Shown here one piece after another: positions 17,923 to 27,402 of a stretch of 46,157 nucleotides of DNA; position 1 is the stretch's first letter, and every line of letters starts with the position of its first letter. The notes beneath the pieces are model-generated. The model did no database searches and had not been told where the DNA came from. It saw only the letters and a list, made by a program, of their open reading frames with translations. The translations under genes were made by a program, and so were the position numbers. This stretch comes from Melioribacteraceae bacterium (GTDB lineage Bacteria > Bacteroidota > Ignavibacteria > Ignavibacteriales > Melioribacteraceae), in the NCBI GenBank assembly GCA_016342755.1, contig JAEINS010000032.1, positions 1 through 46,157 on the forward strand, given 5' to 3'.

Positions 17923-18482
17923 AAAAGTTTATAATAATATTTATCACATTTATTTTTGTTAGCTGCAATCTGGTTTCAACGCGAGATCCTGAAATACCAA
18001 GTAACAACAGGTCTAACTTTGAAGTTGCTGCTACACCGGAAATATTATTTAATAATCTTAGAAATTCTTTCTCGGATAAGGTTGTTGAAAATTATATTGC
18101 CTGTTTTGTAGATGTTTCGTTTAGCGATAAAGAATTTATATTTGAACCTGCAATTGAAGTTGCTTCTCAGTTTAGCAACTGGAATTTAGATAGCGAAGAA
18201 AATTATTTCAAAAATATTATTTCAATTGTTGATGAGGAATCGCCAATATTTCTTAACTTAATTGAAACAGATTCGCAGTTAGAAGGTGAATCGGCCGATT
18301 ATTTTTTTGATTACGAAATAATTATAAATAGTGAAGATAAAAGAATTGTCGATTCGTTTAAAGGAAGTACACATTTTAAAATTTATTTAGATTCGCGGCA
18401 GCACTGGGTAATTGCAAATTGGCGCGATTATCAGTCTGAAAACAATGTTAGCTGGAGCGAATTGAAAGGACGGTTTTATTAA
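17919..18482 (+). CDS. Lipoprotein of unknown function
   Basis: Signal MKKFIIIFITFIFVSC gives a lipidated Cys at residue 16. The mature 170 residues start a folded domain at TPEILFNNLRNSF and end FKIYLDSRQHWVIANWRDYQ, a pattern suggestive of an NTF2-like fold (helices first, then a sheet with a Trp-rich last strand). The next gene encodes a lipoprotein with a similar ending (WKILNWVDES), so the two may be diverged paralogues. Function unknown. Confidence 0.75.
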   Translation: MKKFIIIFITFIFVSCNLVSTRDPEIPSNNRSNFEVAATPEILFNNLRNSFSDKVVENYIACFVDVSFSDKEFIFEPAIEVASQFSNWNLDSEENYFKNIISIVDEESPIFLNLIETDSQLEGESADYFFDYEIIINSEDKRIVDSFKGSTHFKIYLDSRQHWVIANWRDYQSENNVSWSELKGRFY

Positions 18483-18981
18483 AATCATTCTTAAATATAT
18501 TTTAATTGTTCTGGCTATTATTGTTAACAGCTGTATAAATCCTTTTGCACCTGAGTTGGATAATGAGTTAAATTCTAATGGGGGTGCACTTAGTGATCAA
18601 TTATCCGTTGGCGGAGTTTTTCAAAATTTTCAATACGCGTATACTTTTAAGGATACTTCAATATACGGACAGTTGTTGGACAAGGATTTTATTTTCAGTT
18701 ATCGGGATTATGATAAAAGTGTTGATGTTTCCTGGAGCAGAGAAGAGGAGATGAAAGTTTCGTACGGACTTTTTCTTAACGCCCAGCGGCTGGATTTAGT
18801 CTGGAATAATATTGTTTCTATAACTGGTGATTCAACAAATATAATTAGAAGTTTTAATTTAACCGTGACATTTAACCCGACAGATATTATTTTAGTGTCT
18901 GGAAAAGTTAATTTAACTTTAAAAAAAGACGAAAATAAAAAGTGGAAGATTCTTAACTGGGTTGATGAATCTAATTTTTAG
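18478..18981 (+). CDS. Lipoprotein with probable ATT start codon
   Basis: The conspicuous ATG at 18556 would give a protein without export signal. Reading upstream in frame gives a complete lipoprotein signal (KIILKYILIVLAIIVNSC, Cys then INPFAPE) with no ATG, GTG or TTG before a stop at 18463. The only suitable start is ATT 18478, with AAAGGA at 18465-18470 as ribosome site at normal spacing. It overlaps the previous stop codon, as the other junctions of this chain do. The 167-residue product resembles the preceding lipoprotein at its C-terminus. Function unknown. ATT initiation is inference from the signal peptide and spacing. Confidence 0.7.
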   Translation: MKIILKYILIVLAIIVNSCINPFAPELDNELNSNGGALSDQLSVGGVFQNFQYAYTFKDTSIYGQLLDKDFIFSYRDYDKSVDVSWSREEEMKVSYGLFLNAQRLDLVWNNIVSITGDSTNIIRSFNLTVTFNPTDIILVSGKVNLTLKKDENKKWKILNWVDESNF

Positions 18982-18986
18982 TGCTT

Positions 18987-19856
18987 ATGATAAAATACTA
19001 TTTTAGTGAATTGTGGAATCTGCAGAAACAGGCAAAACTGGCTACTTTTATTTCGGTTAGCATTGCATTAATTTCTGTAATATTTGTAACCTTTTCAATC
19101 ATTTCTGTATTAGCTTCAACAAAAATTAATGAAAGATTGAAATCGAAAATAGAAATTAATTTATTTGTGGAAGATTCTGTATCGCAAAATCAAATTAACA
19201 ATATTAAAAGACAGTTAGAATCTGAAACTATAATCTCAAAAGTTTCTTTTATTTCAAAAAAAGAGGCACTCCGAAAATTTTCTGCTGAAACCGGGGAAGA
19301 GTTTAAAGAGCTTTTAGAATCAAATCCGTTCCCTGCATCATTTGTGCTAAAGTTTAAACCGGAAAAAATTTCTAAAAAAAGTATTGATGTACTTATAACA
19401 AGATTATCCGGGATTGATGGAATTGATGAAACAGTCTATAACAAAAATTATTTGTTGGATATGCTTAGCATTATTGATTCAGTTAAAAATGCAGTTTATA
19501 TATTAGCTGTTCTTCTTATTATTGTTTCAATTTATTTAATTTATACAACCAGTATCTTAGTTATAAATTCAAAACTTGATCAATACGAAACAATGAAACT
19601 TGTCGGGGCAAAATTAAGTTCATTAAAAATCCCGATTTATCTTAACGGACTTGCTATAAGTTTAATAACTTCAGTTTTGGGAATCCTCTTTTTCATGGGT
19701 GTAAACTTTATATCAATAAAAATCTTTAATTATGCATATCTTTCGGGTTACGAGTTGTATATAGCCGGTGTAATTCCTTTTATTGCTCTTTTTATGGGCA
19801 TATTAGGTGCATTTTTTGCGGCAAGAAAAGTAAACTTAAAAGTTGAAAGTTTTTAA
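18987..19856 (+). CDS. ftsX: Cell division protein FtsX-like permease
   Basis: FtsX is the membrane part of the FtsEX complex that controls septal murein hydrolases. The layout is typical: an N-terminal cytoplasmic segment, TM1 at about 20-42, an extracellular domain (KIEINLFVEDSVSQ, the FISKKEALRKF block, NPFPASFVLKF), then three more TM segments with LVGAKLSSLKIPI between them. The GTG at 18981 forms TAGTG with the previous stop and is an alternative start; ATG 18987 is the stronger codon. FtsE is not in the window. Confidence 0.9.
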   Translation: MIKYYFSELWNLQKQAKLATFISVSIALISVIFVTFSIISVLASTKINERLKSKIEINLFVEDSVSQNQINNIKRQLESETIISKVSFISKKEALRKFSAETGEEFKELLESNPFPASFVLKFKPEKISKKSIDVLITRLSGIDGIDETVYNKNYLLDMLSIIDSVKNAVYILAVLLIIVSIYLIYTTSILVINSKLDQYETMKLVGAKLSSLKIPIYLNGLAISLITSVLGILFFMGVNFISIKIFNYAYLSGYELYIAGVIPFIALFMGILGAFFAARKVNLKVESF

Positions 19857-19957
19857 TAAAAAGAAATAGTTTTCTAAAATTGAGTGATTTTAGAGTACTT
19901 ATATAAATTGTTAAATTAAATAGATAGATTATAAATTTTCTAGCGAGGGATCTTAAA

Positions 19958-20476
19958 ATGAAGAAAAATATTTTCCTTTTTGTGATGCTGTTTGTAACCG
20001 CAATGTCGTATGCCCAGGTAAGAGATGTTGACTTAGGTGCATATGATACAAGACTTAGAAATCCACAGGGCGGGATGTATGATTATTCAGATCCTGAAGC
20101 ATTAAACATTAGAGTTGCAGTCTGGGGCTGGGTAAAATATCCCGGAAAGTATAGAGTGCCTATATATACAACTGTTTACGATCTTCTATCTTATGCTGGC
20201 GGACCTCTTGATGATTCGATAATTGATGATATGAAATTATTTAGAATTGATGAAGAAGGAAATCAGGAATTAATAAAAATTCAATTTGAGAATTTATTAT
20301 TTCAGGAAAAGCTAAGAACTTCAACTGTTGAAGTTCCGAAATTACATGCAAGTGATATTTTAGTTATTCCCGGCGAACCTAAACTTTATTTTAGGGAAAG
20401 ATTGAGTATCTGGTTATCAATACTTTCGGCAGCAGTTTCATTAACAATTTTATATCTAAATATTACAAGAAATTAG
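19958..20476 (+). CDS. SLBB-domain exopolysaccharide export-associated protein
   Basis: A signal peptide (MKKNIFLFVMLFVTAMSYAQ) precedes a single SLBB/beta-grasp domain: VAVWGWVKYPGKYRVP, TVYDLLSYAGGP, and ending DILVIPGEP. A C-terminal membrane helix follows (about residues 150-168). Full Wza-type exporters have a poly-export domain before SLBB; here it is absent, so this is a short SLBB protein that probably works with an exporter or copolymerase. The ribosome site AGGGA is at 19944-19948. The next gene, a Wzc-type kinase, starts nine bases later. Confidence 0.75.
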   Translation: MKKNIFLFVMLFVTAMSYAQVRDVDLGAYDTRLRNPQGGMYDYSDPEALNIRVAVWGWVKYPGKYRVPIYTTVYDLLSYAGGPLDDSIIDDMKLFRIDEEGNQELIKIQFENLLFQEKLRTSTVEVPKLHASDILVIPGEPKLYFRERLSIWLSILSAAVSLTILYLNITRN

Positions 20477-20485
20477 GGAGTTAAT

Positions 20486-22816
20486 GTGGATCAGTATTCT
20501 TCAAATAATTTTAGAGAACCAGAGGTTAATTCCCTCAAAGATTATATTCAACTGATTAGACTTAATCTATTACCGATTATTTTAATCAGTTTAACCGGGT
20601 TATTTGTTGCAGGAATTTATGCTTTAAATGCGACCAATATTTATAAAACTACAACTGTATTAAAAATTTCTAAACCTAAAGGTGGCGGTATATTGCAAGC
20701 TCCTATAATCCAGGAGTTTTCCGATTGGGGTAATGATAGATTTATTGCTAATGAGATTGAGATTCTGGAAAGTTATACTCTCCGATCTAAAGTTGCAAAG
20801 GCTCTTTTAGATACATTTGCCTTAAGTCAGGATGAAGAAAGATTTTCACTTATTTTTAATAAAAGTGCTAAAGAAAATATAGACCCTTCAAATTTCTCTA
20901 AAATTAAGCGGAAGTTAAAATACTATTTTAATAAAGTTCTAAATTATATTTCCAATCAGAAGGAATATGTTGAAAAACCTGTTGGTCCTGTTAAATCAAT
21001 TTCTGAGTTAGTTGGACTTTTCTCTAAGAAAGTATCAATTGAACAAAAACGGGGACTGGATATAGTTAATATTTCTGTAGAGTCTCCGTCACCAAAGGAA
21101 GCTGTTTTAATTGCAAACCTTTATGCTGAGAAATATGAGGAACTTGATCTTCATTATAGCAGAATGCTGCTTGTTTCTGTTAAAGAATTTTTAGAAGGTC
21201 AGAGGAAAGATAAACTTGTTGAATTGAATCTTGCCGAAGATGCTTTTAAAAGTTATCAGGCTCAGGGTGGTGTAATTGATTTAAGTGCGCAGTCAAAAGT
21301 ATTAATAGATCAGCTAGCAAATTTTGAAGCGCAAAAAAATGCTGTTAAAATAGAATTGACAATTAGTGAAAAATCATTAACTCAATTAAAAAAACAGTTA
21401 GATGAACAAAATCCTAAATTGAAAGATTATTTAGAAAGTCTGGCTTCAGAATCCTATCTAAAAAGTTTGCAGGATCAAATTGCGATGATGGAAACTAAAC
21501 GCGATTTAGCAATGTCCCGGAATAAATCAACATCTACCCAAAAACAAGTTGTTGATGATTACAATGATAAAGTTTCCGAATTAAGAACTAAACTTGATGA
21601 AAAAATAGAAATTTATAAAGCCGGTGTTTTTGCGTCTAGTCCGGAAGAAATAAAAGGATTAACAAAAAAAGTTTTAGAAGAAGAAATAAAATATCAGGCA
21701 TATAAGTCTTCATATCGTGAACTTAGTTCTGTTGTTAAAGATTATGAAGAGCGATTTAATCAGATACCGGATAGAACAATTGATTTAGCCAGATTAGAAA
21801 GAAAGCAAAAAACTCTTGAAAAACTTTATATCTTAGTTGAAGAAAAATATCAGGAAGCTCAGATAAATATTGAATCAATTCCTGGCAACGTAGTTATAAT
21901 TGACGGTGCTATTCTGCCTGAACATCCGGCAAAACCAAATAGAATGCTAATTGTATTAGTTGGTCTTGTCTTAGGTGTAGGAATGGGAGTCGGGTTTGCG
22001 TTTGTTAAAAACTTTCTTGATGATACTGTTAAGACTCCGGATGATATACAAAAGAAAAATATTGATGTATTAACATGGATACCTCTAATTGAGGGGATTG
22101 AAAGCGGATATAAAGAATTTGAATTTATAGTAGCTAAGAGACCGGATGCTATTCCTAGTGAAGCATTTAGGGCATTACGTACAAGAGTTCTTTATTCACG
22201 TGCAGTAGAAAACGGATTGAAAACACTTCTTGTTACTTCCTGCGCGCCAAGTGAAGGAAAAACAACTATTACCGCTAACCTTGGTGCCAGTTTTGCACAG
22301 GCTGGTAAAAAGACAATTATAATGGATGCGGATCTTAGAAAACCCCGTTTGCATAATGTTTTTAGAGCTGATAGACAGCCAGGTTTTACAGATTACTTTT
22401 TTGGTGAAAGTACTTTTGAAGAAGTAATTAGAGAATCTGAAGTTCCTAATCTTTATTTTGTTACTGCCGGAACAATTCCTCCAAATCCTTCCGAAATATT
22501 AGGTTCAGAGCAGATGGAAGCTTTCTTAGAAAAGTTAAGAGATAATTTTGATATTGTATTGCTTGACTCTGCTCCAATTATTGCTGTTACTGATTCTGAA
22601 ATTTTATCCCGTATGGTTGATGGTACAGTCTTGGTTGTTGCGGCAAATGAAACTGAAACTGACTTGATGGAAAAATCCGTAGAACTATTAAGACATGATA
22701 AAGGTTCATTTATTGGTGTAGTACTAAACAAGTTCAGTTATAAAAGCGGATATGGTAATTATTATAAATATTACTATTATTATACAAGACCGGATAAGAA
22801 AAAGAAAAAATCTTAA
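20486..22816 (+). CDS. Wzc-type polysaccharide copolymerase / tyrosine autokinase
   Basis: This is a fusion of a Wzz-type chain-length domain and a bacterial tyrosine kinase. TM1 is near residues 25-47 and TM2 near 490-510, with a long coiled-coil periplasmic part between them. The kinase has Walker A SEGKTT at about 590, Walker A' IIMDADLRKPR at about 612, and Walker B IVLLDSAP at about 692. The C-terminus is a tyrosine cluster of nine Tyr in the last 30 residues (YKSGYGNYYKYYYYYTRP), the autophosphorylation tail. The start is GTG 20486, behind GGGAG. It governs chain length and export of capsule or exopolysaccharide with the preceding SLBB protein. Confidence 0.92.
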   Translation: MDQYSSNNFREPEVNSLKDYIQLIRLNLLPIILISLTGLFVAGIYALNATNIYKTTTVLKISKPKGGGILQAPIIQEFSDWGNDRFIANEIEILESYTLRSKVAKALLDTFALSQDEERFSLIFNKSAKENIDPSNFSKIKRKLKYYFNKVLNYISNQKEYVEKPVGPVKSISELVGLFSKKVSIEQKRGLDIVNISVESPSPKEAVLIANLYAEKYEELDLHYSRMLLVSVKEFLEGQRKDKLVELNLAEDAFKSYQAQGGVIDLSAQSKVLIDQLANFEAQKNAVKIELTISEKSLTQLKKQLDEQNPKLKDYLESLASESYLKSLQDQIAMMETKRDLAMSRNKSTSTQKQVVDDYNDKVSELRTKLDEKIEIYKAGVFASSPEEIKGLTKKVLEEEIKYQAYKSSYRELSSVVKDYEERFNQIPDRTIDLARLERKQKTLEKLYILVEEKYQEAQINIESIPGNVVIIDGAILPEHPAKPNRMLIVLVGLVLGVGMGVGFAFVKNFLDDTVKTPDDIQKKNIDVLTWIPLIEGIESGYKEFEFIVAKRPDAIPSEAFRALRTRVLYSRAVENGLKTLLVTSCAPSEGKTTITANLGASFAQAGKKTIIMDADLRKPRLHNVFRADRQPGFTDYFFGESTFEEVIRESEVPNLYFVTAGTIPPNPSEILGSEQMEAFLEKLRDNFDIVLLDSAPIIAVTDSEILSRMVDGTVLVVAANETETDLMEKSVELLRHDKGSFIGVVLNKFSYKSGYGNYYKYYYYYTRPDKKKKKS

Positions 22817-22821
22817 TATAG

Positions 22822-22848
22822 AAGGCGGTTTTAAACCGCCTTTTTTTA
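22822..22848 (+). terminator. Terminator after the Wzc-type gene
   Basis: AGGCGGTTT pairs with AAACCGCCT and is followed by seven T. It lies right after the stop. Confidence 0.9.
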
Positions 22849-22925
22849 TGAGTTATAGAATATCTGAAATTATTGAAATTTAGAATATTAGTATATATTA
22901 TGTAAAAAAAATTATAGAGGTTTTT

Positions 22926-23873
22926 ATGCAGAAAAAAACTGCTGTTGTAACAGGCGGAGCCGGATTTTTAGGATCGCATTTATGTGATAAACTATTGAGC
23001 GAAAATCTTAAGGTTATATGTATTGATAATTTATTAACCGGTAATTTAGATAATATTGATCACCTGTTTGGGAATGAAGATTTTAAATTTATAAAACATG
23101 ATGTTACTAATTTTATGCATGTTCCGGGCGATGTTGATTATGTTTTACATTTTGCGTCTCCTGCAAGTCCCATTGATTACTTAAAACTTCCAATTCAAAC
23201 ATTAAAGGTCGGTTCCTTAGGTACACATAAGGCATTAGGGTTAGCAAAAGATAAAAATGCAAGATTTCTTTTAGCTTCTACATCCGAAACTTATGGCGAT
23301 CCCACTATTCATCCTCAGCCGGAATCGTATTGGGGAAATGTTAATCCAATAGGTCCCCGCGGTGTATATGATGAAGCAAAAAGATTTGCCGAAGCAATTA
23401 CCATGGCATATCAGCGATATCATGGTATTGAAACCAGAATTGTAAGGATCTTTAATACTTATGGTCCCAGAATGCGCCTGAATGATGGACGGGCATTACC
23501 AGCGTTTGTTTCACAGGCGTTAAATGGTGAAAATATAACAGTATTCGGTGATGGTTCACAGACAAGAAGTTTTTGTTATGTCAGTGATCTGATTGATGGA
23601 ATCTTCAGGTTGTTACTGTCTGATGAAAAAGAGCCGGTGAATATTGGCAATCCGACTGAAATAACAATTAAACAATTTGCAGAAGAGGTTATAAGACTTA
23701 CAAACAGTTCAAGTAAAATTATTTATACTGAGTTGCCCGAAGATGATCCCAAAGTTAGACAGCCCGATATAACTAAAGCTAAAAAGATTTTGGGCTGGGA
23801 ACCAAAAGTTGAGAGAAGTGAAGGTCTTAAAATTACACTCGATTATTTTAAGAAACAGCTGGATAAAAATTAG
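22926..23873 (+). CDS. UDP-glucuronate decarboxylase-like SDR (UXS type)
   Basis: This extended SDR enzyme closely follows the UDP-xylose synthase pattern. The NAD-binding [10 protein letters not shown] is at residues 10-19, then [12 protein letters not shown], the catalytic TSETYGD and Tyr-X3-Lys in [14 protein letters not shown], and [11 protein letters not shown] near 180. UXS enzymes oxidise UDP-glucuronate at C4, decarboxylate it and reduce it to UDP-xylose, for exopolysaccharide. Other SDR sugar epimerases share the fold, but the [20 protein letters not shown] region is characteristic of UXS. It follows the Wzc gene on the same strand and has its own upstream region. Confidence 0.88.
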   Translation: MQKKTAVVTGGAGFLGSHLCDKLLSENLKVICIDNLLTGNLDNIDHLFGNEDFKFIKHDVTNFMHVPGDVDYVLHFASPASPIDYLKLPIQTLKVGSLGTHKALGLAKDKNARFLLASTSETYGDPTIHPQPESYWGNVNPIGPRGVYDEAKRFAEAITMAYQRYHGIETRIVRIFNTYGPRMRLNDGRALPAFVSQALNGENITVFGDGSQTRSFCYVSDLIDGIFRLLLSDEKEPVNIGNPTEITIKQFAEEVIRLTNSSSKIIYTELPEDDPKVRQPDITKAKKILGWEPKVERSEGLKITLDYFKKQLDKN

Positions 23874-23874
23874 A

Positions 23875-23902
23875 AAAAAAAAGCCCCGCAGAGAGCGGGG
23901 CT
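23875..23902 (-). terminator. Terminator after groEL
   Basis: An 8-bp GC-rich stem AGCCCCGC / GCGGGGCT closes a five-base loop, followed on the minus strand by a run of nine T. It also sits just past the converging UXS gene and may serve both directions. Confidence 0.9.
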
Positions 23903-23927
23903 AAATTTATTAAGCAACAAGGGCTTA

Positions 23928-25598
<1,671 letters not shown>

Positions 25599-25616
25599 TT
25601 ATTACTTAATTTTTAA

Positions 25617-25910
25617 TTAACCAATGATTCCAAAAATGTCACTTTCTCTCATGATTAAATAGTCTTCACCTTCAACACTAATTTCTGTCCCGGAATATTT
25701 ACCGTATAATACTTTGTCGCCATTTTTAACTGTTAGCTCAACAGTTTTGCCATCTTCAACTCTACCAGTTCCAACCGCAACTATTGTACCTTCAATTGGT
25801 TTTTCTTTTGCGGAATCAGGTAAAATAATACCACCTTTTGATACTTCTTCGGCAGGCATTGGTTTTACAATAACTCTGTCGGCTAATGGTTTAATTTTGA
25901 AATCAGCCAT
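25617..25910 (-). CDS. groES: Co-chaperonin GroES
   Basis: This is the 10-kDa lid of the GroEL ring. It begins [17 protein letters not shown] and contains [13 protein letters not shown] (mobile loop) and [13 protein letters not shown]. The frame is open for 16 more codons upstream, but GGAGGA lies immediately before the ATG at 25910, and the family N-terminus fits only there. It is the first gene of the heat-shock operon. Confidence 0.98.
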   Translation of the reverse strand: MADFKIKPLADRVIVKPMPAEEVSKGGIILPDSAKEKPIEGTIVAVGTGRVEDGKTVELTVKNGDKVLYGKYSGTEISVEGEDYLIMRESDIFGIIG

Positions 25911-25947
25911 TTTTTCCTCCAATATTTGAAATAATATTTTAAAATTC

Positions 25948-25974
25948 TTAGCACTCATTTAATGCGAGTGCTAA
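25948..25974 (-). promoter_or_regulatory. CIRCE operator (HrcA binding site)
   Basis: TTAGCACTC, nine bases, GAGTGCTAA: a perfect match to the consensus inverted repeat. It lies 37 bases upstream of groES and overlaps the last bases of the -10 element, which predicts HrcA repression that is lifted on heat shock. hrcA itself is not in the window. Confidence 0.97.
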
Positions 25975-26001
25975 TATATCCGAATTCATTTAAATAGTCA
26001 A
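25973..26001 (-). promoter_or_regulatory. Sigma-70-type promoter of groES-groEL
   Basis: On the minus strand TTGACT (25996-26001), 17 bases, TATATT (25973-25978). This is near-consensus with ideal spacing. The -10 hexamer runs directly into the CIRCE operator. Confidence 0.85.
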
Positions 26002-26130
26002 GATGTCTTTTGGTTAATAAATTGTTAAATCGGCAGTGATAAGAAAAAAATAAAAGTGGTATGTAACTTTTTTAGGATTGTTCACGTCTCAACAGCAGAG
26101 TAAAAAGTAAATTTGTTAAAGGAATTAAAA

Positions 26131-27336
26131 ATGAAGAAAGCTACAGTAATTAGAGTTGTTTCAATAATAGCAATACTTTCGGTTGGTCTTTTTGGGATGA
26201 TCTTTTTAAGTTCAGCGGAAAAACATAGTAATAAAAAGGAAGCTAAGGCTGATGTTAGAACAGTTCAGGTAACAAATCTGAATTATGAAGATATAACGTT
26301 AGAGATAGCCGGTAATGGAGTAATTGAATCTCAAAGAACTTTAAGTATTATTTCAGAAGCTACTGGAAAAGTTCTATTTGCGAAAAACGATCTTAAAAAC
26401 GGAACCTTTGTTAAAAAAGGTGAGGTTATTGTAAAAATTGACCCAAGAGAAGTTGAGAACAATCTTTATTCTTTAAGATCCGATTTTCTTAATTCCGTTG
26501 CTTTAATTTTACCCGAGATGAAAATTGAAGACACAAAAGTATACGATAAATGGTACAACTATTTTGAAAATTTAGAAATTTCTTCAAAGATTCCGGATTT
26601 GCCTGAAATAGAAAACTCTCAGGAGCAGATAAAAGTAAGCTCTAGAAATGTTTTTACAAAATACTATGCTGTTAAGAATCAGGAAATACTTTTATCGAAA
26701 CACGAAATATTTGCTCCTTTTGATGGTTATATAGAGTCAGGATTTGTTATAGAAAATAGTTTTGTATCTAGAAATCAGACTTTATTTACCTTGCATGATG
26801 TTAATAATCTTGAAATTGCGGTTCCATTAATAATAGGTGATGTTAATTTTATAGAGTTTTCAAAAAATCCGTCGGTTACAATCTGTTCTGAAAACAGAGA
26901 AGAAAAAATTGAAGGGAATATTTTTAGGAAAGATACTAAGCTCGATAAAAACTCTCAAAGTTTAAATGTTTACGTAACGTTTAATAATTCAAAACTAAGC
27001 TCTTATTTTCTTCCGGGAAATTATGTTTACGTTAGAATAAAAGGGGAAAAGCTTAAAAATGTCGCGAAGATTCCCAGACATGTAATTGGTAACGACAATT
27101 ATATATATACAATGAGCGAAGGGAAACTTGGCAGATCAAAAATTGACTTGCTGGCAATGCAGGACAATTCAGCAATCATCGGAAATACAATTTCGCCTGA
27201 TACAAAGATTGTAACTACCATTTTACAAAAACCGCTAATTGGAATGAATATTCAGACATTAGAAGAAGCCCGCCAGGCAGAACTTGATAAAAATGTTGAA
27301 AAAGAATTAGAAGAAAGTTCACTTGCTTCAAACTAA
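26131..27336 (+). CDS. RND efflux periplasmic adaptor (membrane fusion protein)
   Basis: This HlyD/AcrA-type adaptor links an inner-membrane RND pump to an outer-membrane channel. One N-terminal membrane anchor (VVSIIAILSVGLFGMIF) is followed by a beta-barrel/lipoyl start (GNGVIESQRTLSIISEATGKV), KKGEVIVKIDP, a short helical hairpin, the lipoyl return IFAPFDGYIESGFV, and a C-terminal barrel. I chose ATG 26131 over the upstream in-frame TTG because AAAGGA precedes it. The pump gene follows after a strong intercistronic hairpin. Confidence 0.9.
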   Translation: MKKATVIRVVSIIAILSVGLFGMIFLSSAEKHSNKKEAKADVRTVQVTNLNYEDITLEIAGNGVIESQRTLSIISEATGKVLFAKNDLKNGTFVKKGEVIVKIDPREVENNLYSLRSDFLNSVALILPEMKIEDTKVYDKWYNYFENLEISSKIPDLPEIENSQEQIKVSSRNVFTKYYAVKNQEILLSKHEIFAPFDGYIESGFVIENSFVSRNQTLFTLHDVNNLEIAVPLIIGDVNFIEFSKNPSVTICSENREEKIEGNIFRKDTKLDKNSQSLNVYVTFNNSKLSSYFLPGNYVYVRIKGEKLKNVAKIPRHVIGNDNYIYTMSEGKLGRSKIDLLAMQDNSAIIGNTISPDTKIVTTILQKPLIGMNIQTLEEARQAELDKNVEKELEESSLASN

Positions 27337-27379
27337 ATAATAAAAGAGTAATCCGGGGGGAATTACTCTTTTATTTAGT
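27332..27379 (+). terminator. Intercistronic hairpin between adaptor and pump genes
   Basis: A stem of about 18 bp (ACTAAATAA and AAGAGTAAT against ATTACTCTTTTATTTAGT, with a three-base bulge) closes a G-rich loop. It overlaps the adaptor stop and lies 23 bases before the pump start. It may be a partial terminator or an mRNA-stabilising structure that lowers pump expression relative to adaptor. Confidence 0.6.
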
Positions 27380-27402
27380 AACCAAACAAAATACTTAAAG
27401 AG

